From: Gimesia benthica
GTDB taxonomy: Bacteria; Planctomycetota; Planctomycetia; Planctomycetales; Planctomycetaceae
Reading direction: 5' to 3'
DNA: 64,000 nt
NCBI RefSeq assembly: GCF_009720525.1
Contig: NZ_CP043930.1
Span: forward strand, 6,770,001 to 6,834,000
In this document: in pieces, positions 48,214-57,398 of the stretch
Layout: each line of letters begins with the position of its first letter
How positions within the stretch are numbered: position 1 is the first letter of the stretch
The notes under the pieces: model-generated
Databases searched by the model: none
The model's input: the letters and a program-made list of their open reading frames with translations, nothing else
What the model was told of the DNA's origin: nothing
Translations under genes and position numbers: made by a program

Positions 48214-49671
48214 ATGGACCCGGTATTTGAATACGAACGTAATCTGACACGACGGACACTGCTGGGACGCTCGGCCCGCGGCATTGGTGGAGCGGCATTA
48301 GCGAGTCTGCTCTATCCGGAACTGTTCAACCAGAGTGCCTCCGCTGAGGCGATCCCGGCTGCAGTCCAACAGGTCGCACCCCGGGCGAAGCGGATTATCT
48401 ACCTGTTTCAGTCGGGCGGTCCTTCACATGTGGATCTGTTCGATTACAAACCCGTACTACGGAAGCTCCACGGTTCGGATCTGCCCGATTCCGTGAAGGG
48501 AACCCAACGCGTGACCGGCATGACGGCCCGACAGAAGTCGTTTCCTGTCGTCGCGCCGTTCTGGGAGATGAAACAGTGCGGAGAACATCAGACGTGGATC
48601 AGCGAACAGCTGCCGCATACACAGACGATTGCCGATGATATTACGATTGTCAAATCGGTGAATACCGAGGCCATCAATCACGATCCAGCGATCACCTATA
48701 TTAATACGGGTTCACAGCAGATCGGCCATGCGAGCATGGGCGCCTGGTTGAGTTACGGACTCGGAAGTGAGAACGAAAATCTGCCCGCCTACATGGTGAT
48801 GCTGTCACAGGGTACGGGGAAAAATCCAGGGCAGCCGCTGTTTGACCGGCTGTGGGGTTCGGGATATCTGCCCCCCAGTCACCAGGGAGTGAAGCTGCGG
48901 CCTGGTTCGAGTCCGGTGCTGTACCTGTCTAATCCGGCGGGTATCGACCGTAAACAGCGGCGGAAGCTGCTGGACGACCTGGCGACACTCAACCGGGGAC
49001 AGGCGGAAGAAATTGGCGATCCCGAAATTCAGGCGCGTATTAATTCTTACGAAATGGCTTATCGGATGCAGACTTCGGTCCCCGATCTGATGGACCTCTC
49101 GAGTGAGACTCAGAAAACGTTTGAAATGTACGGACCCGAATCTCGGAAGCCGGGGAGCTTTGCAGCGAACTGTCTGTTGGCCCGCCGGATGACTGAACGT
49201 GGTGTGCGGTTTGTGCAACTGTTCCATCGCGGCTGGGATCAGCACGTGTCGCTGAAGAGCCAGCTGCCGAACCAGTGCCTGGACGTGGATCAGCCCTCCG
49301 CGGCGTTGATCAAGGATCTCAAACAGAGGGGGCTGCTGGATGAGACACTGGTGATCTGGGGAGGCGAATTCGGCCGGACCGTTTACAGCCAGGGTGCCAT
49401 CGGCAGCCCGAGTGCCGGCCGGGACCATCATGGACGCTGCTTCTCGATCTGGATGGCGGGCGGCGGAATTAAGCGTGGTTTCGAATATGGGAAGACCGAC
49501 GACTTCTGTTACAACGTCGTTGAGAACCCGGTGCATATTCGAGATATGAACGCGACGATTCTGCACTGCATGGGGATCGACCATCGCCGACTGACGTTTA
49601 AGTATCGCGGCCTGGATGCGCGGCTGACCGGGGTGGAAGAGGCGCATGTGAAACATGACCTGCTGAGTTGA
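48214..49671 (+). CDS. DUF1501 family protein
   Basis: This 485-residue protein has its ATG only 2 bases after the DUF1553 stop, so it is translationally coupled. The N terminus has [19 protein letters not shown], a Tat-like export signal. Family motifs are [40 protein letters not shown] and [20 protein letters not shown]1501 is related to the alkaline-phosphatase/sulfatase fold and always pairs with DUF1549/1553 in planctomycetes. The substrate is unknown. Confidence 0.95.
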   Translation: MDPVFEYERNLTRRTLLGRSARGIGGAALASLLYPELFNQSASAEAIPAAVQQVAPRAKRIIYLFQSGGPSHVDLFDYKPVLRKLHGSDLPDSVKGTQRVTGMTARQKSFPVVAPFWEMKQCGEHQTWISEQLPHTQTIADDITIVKSVNTEAINHDPAITYINTGSQQIGHASMGAWLSYGLGSENENLPAYMVMLSQGTGKNPGQPLFDRLWGSGYLPPSHQGVKLRPGSSPVLYLSNPAGIDRKQRRKLLDDLATLNRGQAEEIGDPEIQARINSYEMAYRMQTSVPDLMDLSSETQKTFEMYGPESRKPGSFAANCLLARRMTERGVRFVQLFHRGWDQHVSLKSQLPNQCLDVDQPSAALIKDLKQRGLLDETLVIWGGEFGRTVYSQGAIGSPSAGRDHHGRCFSIWMAGGGIKRGFEYGKTDDFCYNVVENPVHIRDMNATILHCMGIDHRRLTFKYRGLDARLTGVEEAHVKHDLLS

Positions 49672-50012
49672 ACCTCGAAATACGCGAATGGTTTTGCTAC
49701 CACGAAAAGCACGAAAGACACGAAAAAAGAGGGACTGTTGGATTGTGCGTGTTTGCTGGACCCGGCTGACGGTAGAGAGGGAATTATGCTTCGCGTGGCG
49801 GGCGGCCACATAGGGCCGCCCCTACTTCTGTGCGCGCATCCTGCGGGAAATGAATCATCTTGCGGTAACAGTGGGTTCTGGTTTACATTACGCGCGGAGG
49901 GGGTTACTCCTGCCGGTTGCCTGATAGAAATGTTTCTGCTGTAACATGTTGTCCTGAATGGATTTAGGTGGAAATATTTCGGGGGCTGCGGTCGAACAAG
50001 GATTGTGATGTG
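49672..50012. other. Repeat-bearing intergenic region
   Basis: About 340 bases with a tandem CACGAAA-type stretch (49697-49727) and a GC-rich palindrome (GGGCGGCC near 49800 with GGCCGCCC near 49814). No gene is supported. Confidence 0.5.
49697..49727. repeat. CTACCACGAAA intergenic repeat, copy 1
   Basis: Contains CTACCACGAAA followed by further ACGAAA units (AGCACGAAAGACACGAAA). A second copy is at 50606-50628. Confidence 0.6.
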
Positions 50013-50582
50013 ATGCTGAATCTGTCTTTCCGCCTGCTGACGGGTGGGCTATTGCTGATGTGTTGTCTTTCAGCGTGCATCCCCGTTCCGATGCCCAAGC
50101 CTGAGCTCTATCGGCCGTTGACGGACTTTACGCCCCAGGATGGCGTTTACGATTTTGAGTCGCAGCAGGCCCGCTTCAATGTGGCGATTGATGATAACCC
50201 CCGCGACGCGGATGCCCGCTTTGCGCGTGCGCTGCTCTATATGGGTGTTGGTCGATACGCGTCTGCAGAAGAAGACCTGACGATTGCGATTCAGGTGGCG
50301 GAAAAGCAGTCCGATTACGATCCAGAGCGTCTGGCGACCATTTATGTGCATCGAGGGCTGATCCGCTGGAGCGATGAAAAGGTCGCACTGGCCATCGACG
50401 ATTACTCGCGGGCGATCGAACTCGCGCCGAAGAACTGGGAAGGCTATTTCCACCGCTGGCTGGCGTATCACTTTGAAGGTGAGGAAGAGAAGGCGGAGCA
50501 GGATCGTCAGCGTGGTATGAAGCTGGAGCCGGATGTGTTCGACAGGGAATACGTGCTGCGGTATGACGGCATTGTGTTGTAG
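50013..50582 (+). CDS. TPR lipoprotein
   Basis: This 189-residue protein starts at ATG 50013, preceded by AAGGA. The signal peptide ends in a lipobox CLSAC, so it is probably a lipoprotein. Tetratricopeptide-like helices cover residues 50-180 (ARFARALLYMGVGRYASAEE, YVHRGLIRWSDEKVALAIDD, YSRAIELAPKNWEGYF). It probably binds other proteins in the periplasm or outer layer; partner unknown. Confidence 0.8.
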   Translation: MLNLSFRLLTGGLLLMCCLSACIPVPMPKPELYRPLTDFTPQDGVYDFESQQARFNVAIDDNPRDADARFARALLYMGVGRYASAEEDLTIAIQVAEKQSDYDPERLATIYVHRGLIRWSDEKVALAIDDYSRAIELAPKNWEGYFHRWLAYHFEGEEEKAEQDRQRGMKLEPDVFDREYVLRYDGIVL

Positions 50583-50605
50583 ACCGCGAAGGGCTCGAAA
50601 TTTAA

Positions 50606-50628
50606 GCTACCACGAAAGACACGAAAGT
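50606..50628. repeat. CTACCACGAAA intergenic repeat, copy 2
   Basis: GCTACCACGAAAGACACGAAAG matches copy 1 at 49697, with one unit fewer. Confidence 0.6.
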
Positions 50629-50668
50629 GTTGGGGTGCGCAGGGGCTCTCTGACTGGGGAGAATGAGC

Positions 50669-50719
50669 TGTCAGTTTCCTGCTCGCTGCGCTCGGCCCGA
50701 ATTGCATTCGGGCCCACCC
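50669..50719. repeat. Interspersed palindromic repeat, copy 1
   Basis: Begins GTCAGTTTCCTGCTCGCTG and ends with the palindrome GGCCCGAAT-TGC-ATTCGGGCC. A second copy is at 51791-51840. Confidence 0.65.
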
Positions 50720-50755
50720 GGTTTCAGGCTGTTTGTCTTGATCGCTTTGGATTGA

Positions 50756-51013
50756 TCAGTATTGCTTCCATTTTCCGCGGTAGATCACATAGCGGGTGAT
50801 GCCCTGGTTGGTGACTACCAGCAGGCGCTTGCCGTTTTTCATGTCATAGTAGTCCTGGTAGTTGTCGTCGTAGAGGATCAGGGCTTTGAGGGGTGTTGTG
50901 GGGGTGAGCGGGAGGTCGACTTTCTTACCAGTTTCAATGTCCGCCTCGGGGATCTTGACGTTCAGCGGGGGACCTGCTTCGCCATGGTGGTTGATCTCTT
51001 GAGCGCATCCCCC
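50756..51013 (-). CDS. Secreted hypothetical protein, C-terminal part after frameshift
   Basis: This frame reads GCAQEINHHGEAGPPLNVKI and then a beta-rich domain ending RYVIYRGKWKQY. It follows the frame above through a run of five G (minus strand) at 51009-51013; one more G would give KKGGCAQEIN. As a separate gene it would start MCLREKGGCAQ with no ribosome binding site. It is therefore the end of the neighbouring secreted protein. Confidence 0.65.
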   Translation of the reverse strand, partial: GGCAQEINHHGEAGPPLNVKIPEADIETGKKVDLPLTPTTPLKALILYDDNYQDYYDMKNGKRLLVVTNQGITRYVIYRGKWKQY

Positions 51014-51531
51014 TTTTTCACGAAGGCACAATACCGACCGGCGTTGATGAACTTTTTCATTTCCTCACGCCAGTTTTCATTGTACTTGAGGCCAATCTTC
51101 AATCGCTGCCAGTCGTAGTCTTCATTGTAAAAGAAGATGCTCAGGCCATTTGTCTCGTAGAAGTTGTCCAGATTCGGGTTCCCCTGATTATTCTGCGGAA
51201 GCTTTGCGTTCTTTTTGGGCCTGAGTCGGATCGGCTGGCTTTTACGAATGTGTAAATAGGCTTTACGGATATTTGCCGCCAGTTGCTCATTCTGTTTGTC
51301 CAGCTTGAGCTGCGAATAGCCGGCGTAGCCACAGAAGGCGAGTTCGCAGACGTAGTTGTAGTAGTAGACGGGCTCGGCTTCCTGTTCCTGTCGTTGCAGA
51401 TTTTCATAAAGGACTTTGGAGGGAAAGAAGGAGTCGCCGGGCAGAAAGTTGTCATTGGTGGCGTGCACTGGCGAAAGCAGCGTGAATAGACTGAATAACA
51501 CAGCCAGGCCTGCGAGAGGGAGACGTTGCAT
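50962..51531 (-). CDS. Secreted hypothetical protein, N-terminal part
   Basis: This 189-residue frame has a signal peptide (LPLAGLAVLFSLFTLLSPVHA). The mature part is Tyr/Asn-rich and lacks a recognisable domain (EAEPVYYYNYVCELAFCGYA, LDKQNEQLAANIRKAYLHIR, two to three Cys). After AFVKKG the last residues are in the wrong frame; the true C terminus lies in the overlapping frame (50756-51013), giving about 258 residues in all. Function unknown. Confidence 0.7.
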   Translation of the reverse strand: MQRLPLAGLAVLFSLFTLLSPVHATNDNFLPGDSFFPSKVLYENLQRQEQEAEPVYYYNYVCELAFCGYAGYSQLKLDKQNEQLAANIRKAYLHIRKSQPIRLRPKKNAKLPQNNQGNPNLDNFYETNGLSIFFYNEDYDWQRLKIGLKYNENWREEMKKFINAGRYCAFVKKGDALKRSTTMAKQVPR

Positions 51532-51790
51532 GAGCGAGTCCTTCTGAAACGGCGAGAAGTGAGAGATGGTTTCATTTTGGAATCTTTCGGGGAGAGATGC
51601 AAAACATTTCTGGTTGGGTTTTTGTTCGTTGTGGGTGTAGATAGGGTAAGTCTGTAAAGTGTCTGCTGATGCAACTTGAGCACTGGTGGGTAATGTTTAC
51701 GTCGCCTTGTGCGTGCCGATGTGTAGGATAGCGGGGGTTGTAGAACGAATGATTACAGCAAACCGAGTCGTTTTTTATTGAACGCAACAC

Positions 51791-51840
51791 CGTCAGTTTC
51801 CTGCTCGCTGTGCTTGGGCCGAATTTTATTCGGGTGCCGC
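51791..51840. repeat. Interspersed palindromic repeat, copy 2
   Basis: Matches 50669-50719 from GTCAGTTTCCTGCTCGCTG onward. The palindrome here is GGGCCGAAT with ATTCGGGTGCC, partly decayed. Confidence 0.65.
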
Positions 51841-52058
51841 ATCATTCTTTGTTAAACGGCGTCTTGTGGTGGTAATTTACTCCGCATCTATTCTGGATAC
51901 CGGCGGCTAGCGCCTTGCCGCTCAGTTTATTTTCAACTGGATTGGGGGATTCATGGGGGCGTTGGTCTTTTTCAAAGGGGAGTTGGTCGTGAATGAATTG
52001 CTGTTCTGTTTCTATGTTGAATTCTGTGGAAGGGCGCGGGGGCGTCAAGACAGAAATT

Positions 52059-52130
52059 TGTCCCGATGTGGCCGGATTTTGTCACGCTTTGTCCCGGATT
52101 TTGTCCGCGTCTGGCCGGAATGTGTCCTGG
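52059..52130. repeat. Degenerate TTGTCCCG/GATTTTGTC tandem repeats
   Basis: The units TTGTCCCG, GGATTTTGTC, TTTGTCCCGG, ATTTTGTCC and AATGTGTCC recur every 10-20 bases. The origin is unknown; it may be a decayed minisatellite. Confidence 0.5.
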
Positions 52131-52448
52131 TTTGCCCTGAACAATGGAAGGGAACAGGGCGAACCGGTTGGGGAGAGACAGGTGAAATCGTAGTGAAAAA
52201 CGGGGTGAGTGCAGGTGCTGATTCGTCAGTGGTGCCGAGTGTTCTGGTGGATGTGAACGTGCCTCGCGCGCGAGCCAGAGGGGACCAGCATACGTATCGG
52301 GAGGGCCGGTTCAAGTCCTGTTTATTCAGTATTTCATCAGTGAAAATCCCGCAGTCAGGGAGGGGGAAATGAGATGACTTTCGAGACGGGCTGTGTTAGT
52401 CTGAATTGAGACACAAACCTGTAGCGCTGCACTTCTCTGAGGAACAGA

Positions 52449-53936
52449 ATGATCATGCATGTAAAAAATAACTGGTGGACTGGTTCGATCGTGGGTTTAC
52501 TGCTGGCGAGCAGCGGTCTGATGCTGAGTGCGGCTGAGAAAGAGCAGCCCACATTGAGTAAGGCCCAGCAGACGGCGGTGCAGGATGTGCAGCAGCGGTC
52601 GGAAGATCTGAAAGCGGTGAACCAGTCGATCTGGAATTATGCGGAAGTCGGCCTGCAGGAAACGAAGTCATCGCAGCTGCTGATTGAAAAGCTGGAAGCG
52701 GAAGGCTTCAAGGTTAAAAGCGGAGTGGCGGATATGCCGACCGCGTTTGTCGCCAGTTATGGGAGCGGAAAGCCGATCATCGGGATCCTGGCAGAGTATG
52801 ATGCGTTGCCGGGGCTGTCTCAGAAAACGGTTCCTTATCGTGAGAGTCAGACTGAAGGGGGAGCCGGTCATGCCTGCGGACACAGTGGGCTGGGAACCGC
52901 GGCACTGGGGGCGGCGCTGGCCGTTAAGGAAGCAGTTGACAAACATGGCTTGAAGGGGACGGTGCGACTTTACGGAACGCCAGCCGAGGAGACCGGACTG
53001 GGGAAGGTTTATATGCTGCTGGATGGGCAGTTCGAGGATCTGGATATCTGTCTGCACTGGCATCCCGGAAATAATACCAACGTGCATCTGGGAAGTTCGA
53101 AGGCGCTCGTCTCAGTCAAGTTCACGTTTACCGGTTTGCCTTCGCATGCATCGGTGAGTCCGGAGAGTGGTGTGAGTGCCCTGGATGCGGTGGAACTGAT
53201 GAATACGGGCGTGAATTATATGCGGGAGCATGTTAAAGAAGACGCCCGGATGCATTACGTGATCATTGACGGCGGGGGACAGCCCAACGTAGTGCCTGCG
53301 AAAGCGACCGTCTGGTATTACGTGCGTGCGAACGCGCATGAAGACCTGGAAAGGTATTATCGCTGGGTCGTCGATATCGCCAAAGGGGCGGCACTGATGA
53401 CGCGCACCAAGCTCTCGATTCAGGTGGATACCGACAATCATGAGCTGATTCCCAATACGCCGTTGTCGGAGTTGATTCATGAGAAGCTGACGGTGATTGG
53501 ACCTCCCGAGTTTTCGGAAGAGGAGAAAGCGTTTGCCCGTCGGATTCAACAGCCGCTGATTGAAGAGTTCGGCCAGACATTCCCCGTAGCGATCGACAGC
53601 AGGGTGCATACGCTGCTGGAATCGAAAACATCTTCCAAGGGCTCAACGGATGTGGGGGACATCAGCTGGCACATTCCCACGGGAGGTCTGCGGACGACCT
53701 GTTTTGCAGCGGGAAATCCGGGGCACAGCTGGCAGAACGTAGCCTGCATCGGTTCTTCCATCGGCGAGAAAGGGATCATGTATGCAGCGGAAGCTCTGGC
53801 GGCAACGACGGTGGCGCTGTTGGAAAATCCGGTACTGGTTAAAGAAGCCAAAGCGGACTTTGATCAGCGAATGAAGGATCGGAAATACATTACGTTGATT
53901 CCCAAGGGACAGAAACCGCCTGTGAAAATCAGATAA
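52449..53936 (+). CDS. M20 family amidohydrolase (AbgB-like), secreted
   Basis: This 495-residue protein has an ATG with GAGGAA just upstream and a signal peptide (SIVGLLLASSGLMLSAA). M20 motifs: GILAEYDALPG (metal-ligand Asp), GHACGHSGLG, TPAEETGLGK (catalytic Glu), CLHWHPG and the dimerisation-domain GLPSHAS. The late STDVGDISW segment fits AbgB, which splits p-aminobenzoyl-glutamate. Export would be unusual for folate salvage, so another aminoacyl substrate is possible. Confidence 0.9.
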   Translation: MIMHVKNNWWTGSIVGLLLASSGLMLSAAEKEQPTLSKAQQTAVQDVQQRSEDLKAVNQSIWNYAEVGLQETKSSQLLIEKLEAEGFKVKSGVADMPTAFVASYGSGKPIIGILAEYDALPGLSQKTVPYRESQTEGGAGHACGHSGLGTAALGAALAVKEAVDKHGLKGTVRLYGTPAEETGLGKVYMLLDGQFEDLDICLHWHPGNNTNVHLGSSKALVSVKFTFTGLPSHASVSPESGVSALDAVELMNTGVNYMREHVKEDARMHYVIIDGGGQPNVVPAKATVWYYVRANAHEDLERYYRWVVDIAKGAALMTRTKLSIQVDTDNHELIPNTPLSELIHEKLTVIGPPEFSEEEKAFARRIQQPLIEEFGQTFPVAIDSRVHTLLESKTSSKGSTDVGDISWHIPTGGLRTTCFAAGNPGHSWQNVACIGSSIGEKGIMYAAEALAATTVALLENPVLVKEAKADFDQRMKDRKYITLIPKGQKPPVKIR

Positions 53937-54038
53937 TTGGCAACCAGTGAGAGTGGGAACAGGTGTTTTTCGTAAGGACCCGCCTACGATCAATTCAGAA
54001 GCAGAGCATCAGACAACCAGGAGCAGGAGGACCGAGAG

Positions 54039-54986
54039 ATGAATTTGATTGACGGCGTTCAGGCTTTGAAATCGCCCTGGATGATAGCAGTCTGGCCCGG
54101 GATGGGTAACGTGGGGCTGACCGCGGGATACTACCTGATGGCCAAGCTGGGGATGGAGCTGCTTTCCGAGTATTCTCCGCCCGAGCTGTTTGACATCGAT
54201 TATGTCGAAGTCGAACGGGGAGTGATTCATACAGGAGCACGACCGCGGAGTCGCTTTTTTCTGTGGAAAGATCCCGAGGAACAGCACGACCTGGTCGTGC
54301 TGATCGGAGAAGCCCAGCCTCAGTTCGGCAAATATTCTTACTGCAAGAAGATGATTTCTTATGCGCAGGATCTGGGGATCAAGCGGGTCTTCACGTTTGC
54401 GGCGATGGCCACCGGGATGCATCCGGAACATGAGTCGCGCGTGTTTGCAGCCGTGACGGATCAGGAAGATCTCAAGGAGATGCGGGTGAATAACCTCGAG
54501 ATTCTGCAGGAAGGAAATATCAGCGGACTGAACGGGATTCTGCTGGGGGCCGCGGCCGATAAGGGCTTGAGCGGGACATGTCTGCTGGGAGAGATGCCGC
54601 ATATTTTTTCGCAGTTACCGTTCCCGAAAGCGTCGCTGGCCGTATTGAAAGCGTTTCGGTTAATCTCGGGAATTGAGATTGAAACCAGTGAGCTGGTCGA
54701 GCAGGCCCAGACGATGGAGAAGAAACTGGGTGAACTACTCTCTCAAGTCGAAAAGTCGATGGGGGAGAAGGCGGAGCAGTCGGAATCGTTCGAGGAGTCG
54801 TTGCAACCGGAAGTGCCCGAACAGCCGAAGCTGACGCCGGGAGAGGAGCAGCGGATCGAGCAGCTGTTTGAAGAAGCGAAGCAGAACCGTTCCAAAGCGT
54901 ATGTGCTCAAACAGGAACTGGATCGCCTGGAGGTCTTCGCTGATTATGAAGACCGTTTTCTGGATCTATTTAAAAATCGTGGCTGA
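54039..54986 (+). CDS. PAC2 family protein (proteasome-assembly-chaperone-like)
   Basis: This 315-residue protein has a PAC2 domain (about 1-220): WPGMGNVGLTAGYYLMAKLG, FTFAAMATGMHPEHESRVFA and GISGLNG-type GNISGLNGILLGAAADKGL. A coiled-coil, Glu-rich C terminus follows (EQRIEQLFEEAKQNRSKAYV). The PAC2 family is best known from archaea and actinobacteria with proteasomes and is related to eukaryotic assembly chaperones. No proteasome genes are in the window. It is followed 44 bases later by an archaeal-type S-adenosylmethionine synthetase. Confidence 0.88.
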   Translation: MNLIDGVQALKSPWMIAVWPGMGNVGLTAGYYLMAKLGMELLSEYSPPELFDIDYVEVERGVIHTGARPRSRFFLWKDPEEQHDLVVLIGEAQPQFGKYSYCKKMISYAQDLGIKRVFTFAAMATGMHPEHESRVFAAVTDQEDLKEMRVNNLEILQEGNISGLNGILLGAAADKGLSGTCLLGEMPHIFSQLPFPKASLAVLKAFRLISGIEIETSELVEQAQTMEKKLGELLSQVEKSMGEKAEQSESFEESLQPEVPEQPKLTPGEEQRIEQLFEEAKQNRSKAYVLKQELDRLEVFADYEDRFLDLFKNRG

Positions 54987-55030
54987 GCCTGTTCAAGCAG
55001 GGAAACGCGTCAAAGGGAGTCCATTTTCTG

Positions 55031-56236
55031 ATGGAACATTTTCACCTGGAATCGCTGGGACCACTTACGACCGCAGAGAAAGCGGTGGAATTCGTGGAGC
55101 GAAAAGGGATCGGTCATCCGGACACGATCTGTGATGGCATTGCGGAAGCGATATCGATCTCGCTGTCACAGAGTTATCTGCAGTGGGCGGGGCGGATCCT
55201 GCATCACAATATCGATAAAGGGTTGCTGGTGGCGGGACACACGGAGCCCGAACTGGGGGGCGGAGTCGTCCATACGCCGATGCGACTGGTGATTGGAGAT
55301 CGGGCAACCTCTGAGTGGGAAGGGCATCGAATTTCCGTGGAAGAGATTGCGTTGGAAAGTGCCCGGGAGTGGATCAAAGCACATCTGCCGCTGGTCAATA
55401 CCGAGACGCATGTGGTGTTTCAGAATGAGCTGCGCGTCGGTTCCGCAGAGCTCACAGACATCTTCTCGCGGGCCCGGCTGTTATCGAATGACACTTCAGC
55501 GGCAGTCGGGTTTGCGCCGCTCACTGAGACTGAGCAACTGGTGCTGGAATCGGAGCGGTTCCTCAATACCGAGGAATTCAAACTGAAGTATCCGGAGACG
55601 GGACAGGACGTGAAGGTGATGGGGGTGCGCAGAGACAAACATCTGCAGCTGACGCTGGCGGTGGCGATCGTCGACCGGTACATCGAAGAAGTGCAGTATT
55701 ACTTCGATCGGAAAAAGGAACTGGCGGACGAGTTAACGGCATTTCTGGAACCACAGCTCAAAACGCTGGACGGCGTGGATCTGGCGATCAACACCCTGGA
55801 TAATCCGGAGCGGGGCATGGACGGCATGTATCTGACCGTGCTGGGAACTTCAGCCGAGGGGGCTGACGGTGGCCAGGTGGGACGAGGTAATCGAGTGAAC
55901 GGTTTGATTACGCTGAATCGTCCGATGAGTGCAGAAGCAGCGGCCGGGAAGAATCCTTTCAGCCATGTAGGGAAGATTTATAATGTGTTGTGTCATCAAC
56001 TGGCGCAGCAGATTTATGACGAACTGGAACCGGTCAAGGAAGTGATCGTGCGGATGTGCAGCCAGATTGGTCGAGAAATCAGTGATCCATGGATGGTGAG
56101 CACGGAAGTGGTACTGAGCAAGGGAGTCGAACTCAAGGAGGTGGAAGAGCCGATTCAGAAGATTATCGATCGGCAACTGAGAAACATGGAAGACTTTGTC
56201 AGACGACTGGCGAGCGGAGAATTCCCGGTTTACTGA
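55031..56236 (+). CDS. mat: S-adenosylmethionine synthetase, archaeal type
   Basis: This 401-residue protein matches the archaeal AdoMet synthetase family, not bacterial MetK. It has RKGIGHPDTICDGIAEAIS, DKGLLVAGHTEPELGGG, DTSAAVGFAPLTETE, and GRGNRVNGLITLNRPMSAEA leading to GKNPFSHVGKIYNVL. It joins methionine and ATP into S-adenosylmethionine. The gene follows the PAC2 gene in the same direction and probably in one transcript. Archaeal-type MAT is rare in bacteria, so horizontal origin is likely. Confidence 0.95.
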   Translation: MEHFHLESLGPLTTAEKAVEFVERKGIGHPDTICDGIAEAISISLSQSYLQWAGRILHHNIDKGLLVAGHTEPELGGGVVHTPMRLVIGDRATSEWEGHRISVEEIALESAREWIKAHLPLVNTETHVVFQNELRVGSAELTDIFSRARLLSNDTSAAVGFAPLTETEQLVLESERFLNTEEFKLKYPETGQDVKVMGVRRDKHLQLTLAVAIVDRYIEEVQYYFDRKKELADELTAFLEPQLKTLDGVDLAINTLDNPERGMDGMYLTVLGTSAEGADGGQVGRGNRVNGLITLNRPMSAEAAAGKNPFSHVGKIYNVLCHQLAQQIYDELEPVKEVIVRMCSQIGREISDPWMVSTEVVLSKGVELKEVEEPIQKIIDRQLRNMEDFVRRLASGEFPVY

Positions 56237-56243
56237 TGACGCT

Positions 56244-56918
56244 TCAACGGTCCCAGCCGAATTCACCGATGAGGGGAACGAAGGCGAAGCCGCCGAGGTT
56301 TTCTTCGTCGAGAAGACCCTGGCGGAGCGTAAAGCGGCACATGGTCTGCCCGGTGTATTCGCCTCCAATGGGAATGATGATGCGACCGCCTTCGTTCAGT
56401 TGATCGACGTAGGGTTGAGGGAGTTCTTTGGCGCCTGCGGTGACGATGATGGCGTCAAAGGGGGCGGCTTGCGGGACGCCGAGAGTCCCGTCGTCGGTAT
56501 AGACGTGGACATTGTTATAACCGAGACGGTCCAGTTTTACGCGGGCCTGTTCGGCCAATTCAGGGATGCGTTCAATGGTGTGGACCTCGCGAGCGAGGAG
56601 CGACAGGACTGCGGCGCCGTAACCTGATCCGCAACCGATTTCGAGGACTTTTTCACTGCCGGTCAATTGAGCGGCCTGACACATGAACGCGACGGTATAG
56701 GGTTGCGAGATGGTCTGCTGACAGTCGATGGGGAGGGCACAGTCATTGTAGGCGTAGCGTTTGTTGTCGGGCGTGACGAACTCTTCCCGGGGAACGCTGC
56801 GCATGGCGTGGAGCACGCGGGCATCGGTAATTCCCCGTTCCCGCAGATGCTCCCGCAGCATGCGCTCGCGTGCATGCGAATAGATGTCGGTCTCGGAATG
56901 CTCATCAGAGTTAGTCAT
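56244..56918 (-). CDS. pcm: Protein-L-isoaspartate O-methyltransferase
   Basis: This 224-residue protein has the characteristic N-terminal part (RERMLREHLRERGITDARVL, RSVPREEFV, CQQTISQPYTVAFM) and SAM site VLEIGCGSGYGAAVLS. It methylates isoaspartyl residues in damaged proteins using SAM, which connects it to the adjacent SAM synthetase. The two are convergent, 7 bases apart. Confidence 0.97.
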   Translation of the reverse strand: MTNSDEHSETDIYSHARERMLREHLRERGITDARVLHAMRSVPREEFVTPDNKRYAYNDCALPIDCQQTISQPYTVAFMCQAAQLTGSEKVLEIGCGSGYGAAVLSLLAREVHTIERIPELAEQARVKLDRLGYNNVHVYTDDGTLGVPQAAPFDAIIVTAGAKELPQPYVDQLNEGGRIIIPIGGEYTGQTMCRFTLRQGLLDEENLGGFAFVPLIGEFGWDR

Positions 56919-56960
56919 GTCGGACGGTTAATTCTCCGTTTGAGGAGTGATACTGCCTGG

Positions 56961-57398
56961 TCAGAGTTGGGCCAGGCTGGCCGGGCTCTCTTTCTGGATG
57001 AGCTTCCCGATCTCGGTGAATTCTTCACAGAGCAGTTCGAGGATATCGTCGAGCGTCAGGACGCCAATCAGCTTACCCTCCTGATCGACGACCGGCAGTC
57101 GTCGGAAACCGCCGGATCGCATTTTCGTGAGGGCGGCTTCGATGGAAGTGTCCTCACTGATGTTATAGGGGAATCGCGTCATGATATCCCAGACGGTCGT
57201 TTCGATGGCGTCGCGTCCCTTGCCGACCACGCGGAGCGCCAGGTCCCGATCGGTGAGCATGCCGATGGGGTGGGATTCTTCATCGAGGACGATAAGTGTG
57301 CCGACGTTACGGGAATTCATGCGTTCGGCGGCGACTTGAACGGATTCGTTTTGATCAACCAAATCGACTTCTCTAGTGCAAATTCGACCTGCAGTCAT
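56961..57398 (-). CDS. CBS domain pair protein
   Basis: This 145-residue protein consists of two CBS domains (SVQVAAERMNSRNVGTLIVL to MLTDRDLALRVVG, and STIEAAL-like EDTSIEAALTKMRSGGFRRL to VDQEGKLIGVLTLDDILELL). Such pairs bind adenine nucleotides. The composition resembles stress-induced CBS proteins such as mycobacterial Hrp1. It lies at the head of the stress group, divergent from Hsp20. A weak -24/-12-like match is about 240 bases upstream (57640-57654). Confidence 0.92.
   Translation of the reverse strand: MTAGRICTREVDLVDQNESVQVAAERMNSRNVGTLIVLDEESHPIGMLTDRDLALRVVGKGRDAIETTVWDIMTRFPYNISEDTSIEAALTKMRSGGFRRLPVVDQEGKLIGVLTLDDILELLCEEFTEIGKLIQKESPASLAQL

Larger units (their letters stand above)
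51532..52448. other. Repeat-rich gene-poor region
   Basis: About 900 bases without a supported gene. The longest frame (51953-52372, 139 residues) has Arg/Gly/Val-rich, non-protein-like composition built on local repeats. The region holds the palindromic repeat copy 2, a CGGCGGCTAGCGCCTTGCCG element near 51901 and a TTGTCCCG-type tandem stretch (52059-52130). Confidence 0.6.

Noticed and set aside
51953..52372. Plus-strand frame of 139 residues in the repeat-rich region
   Set aside because: Built over local repeats, unbalanced composition, no ribosome binding site.
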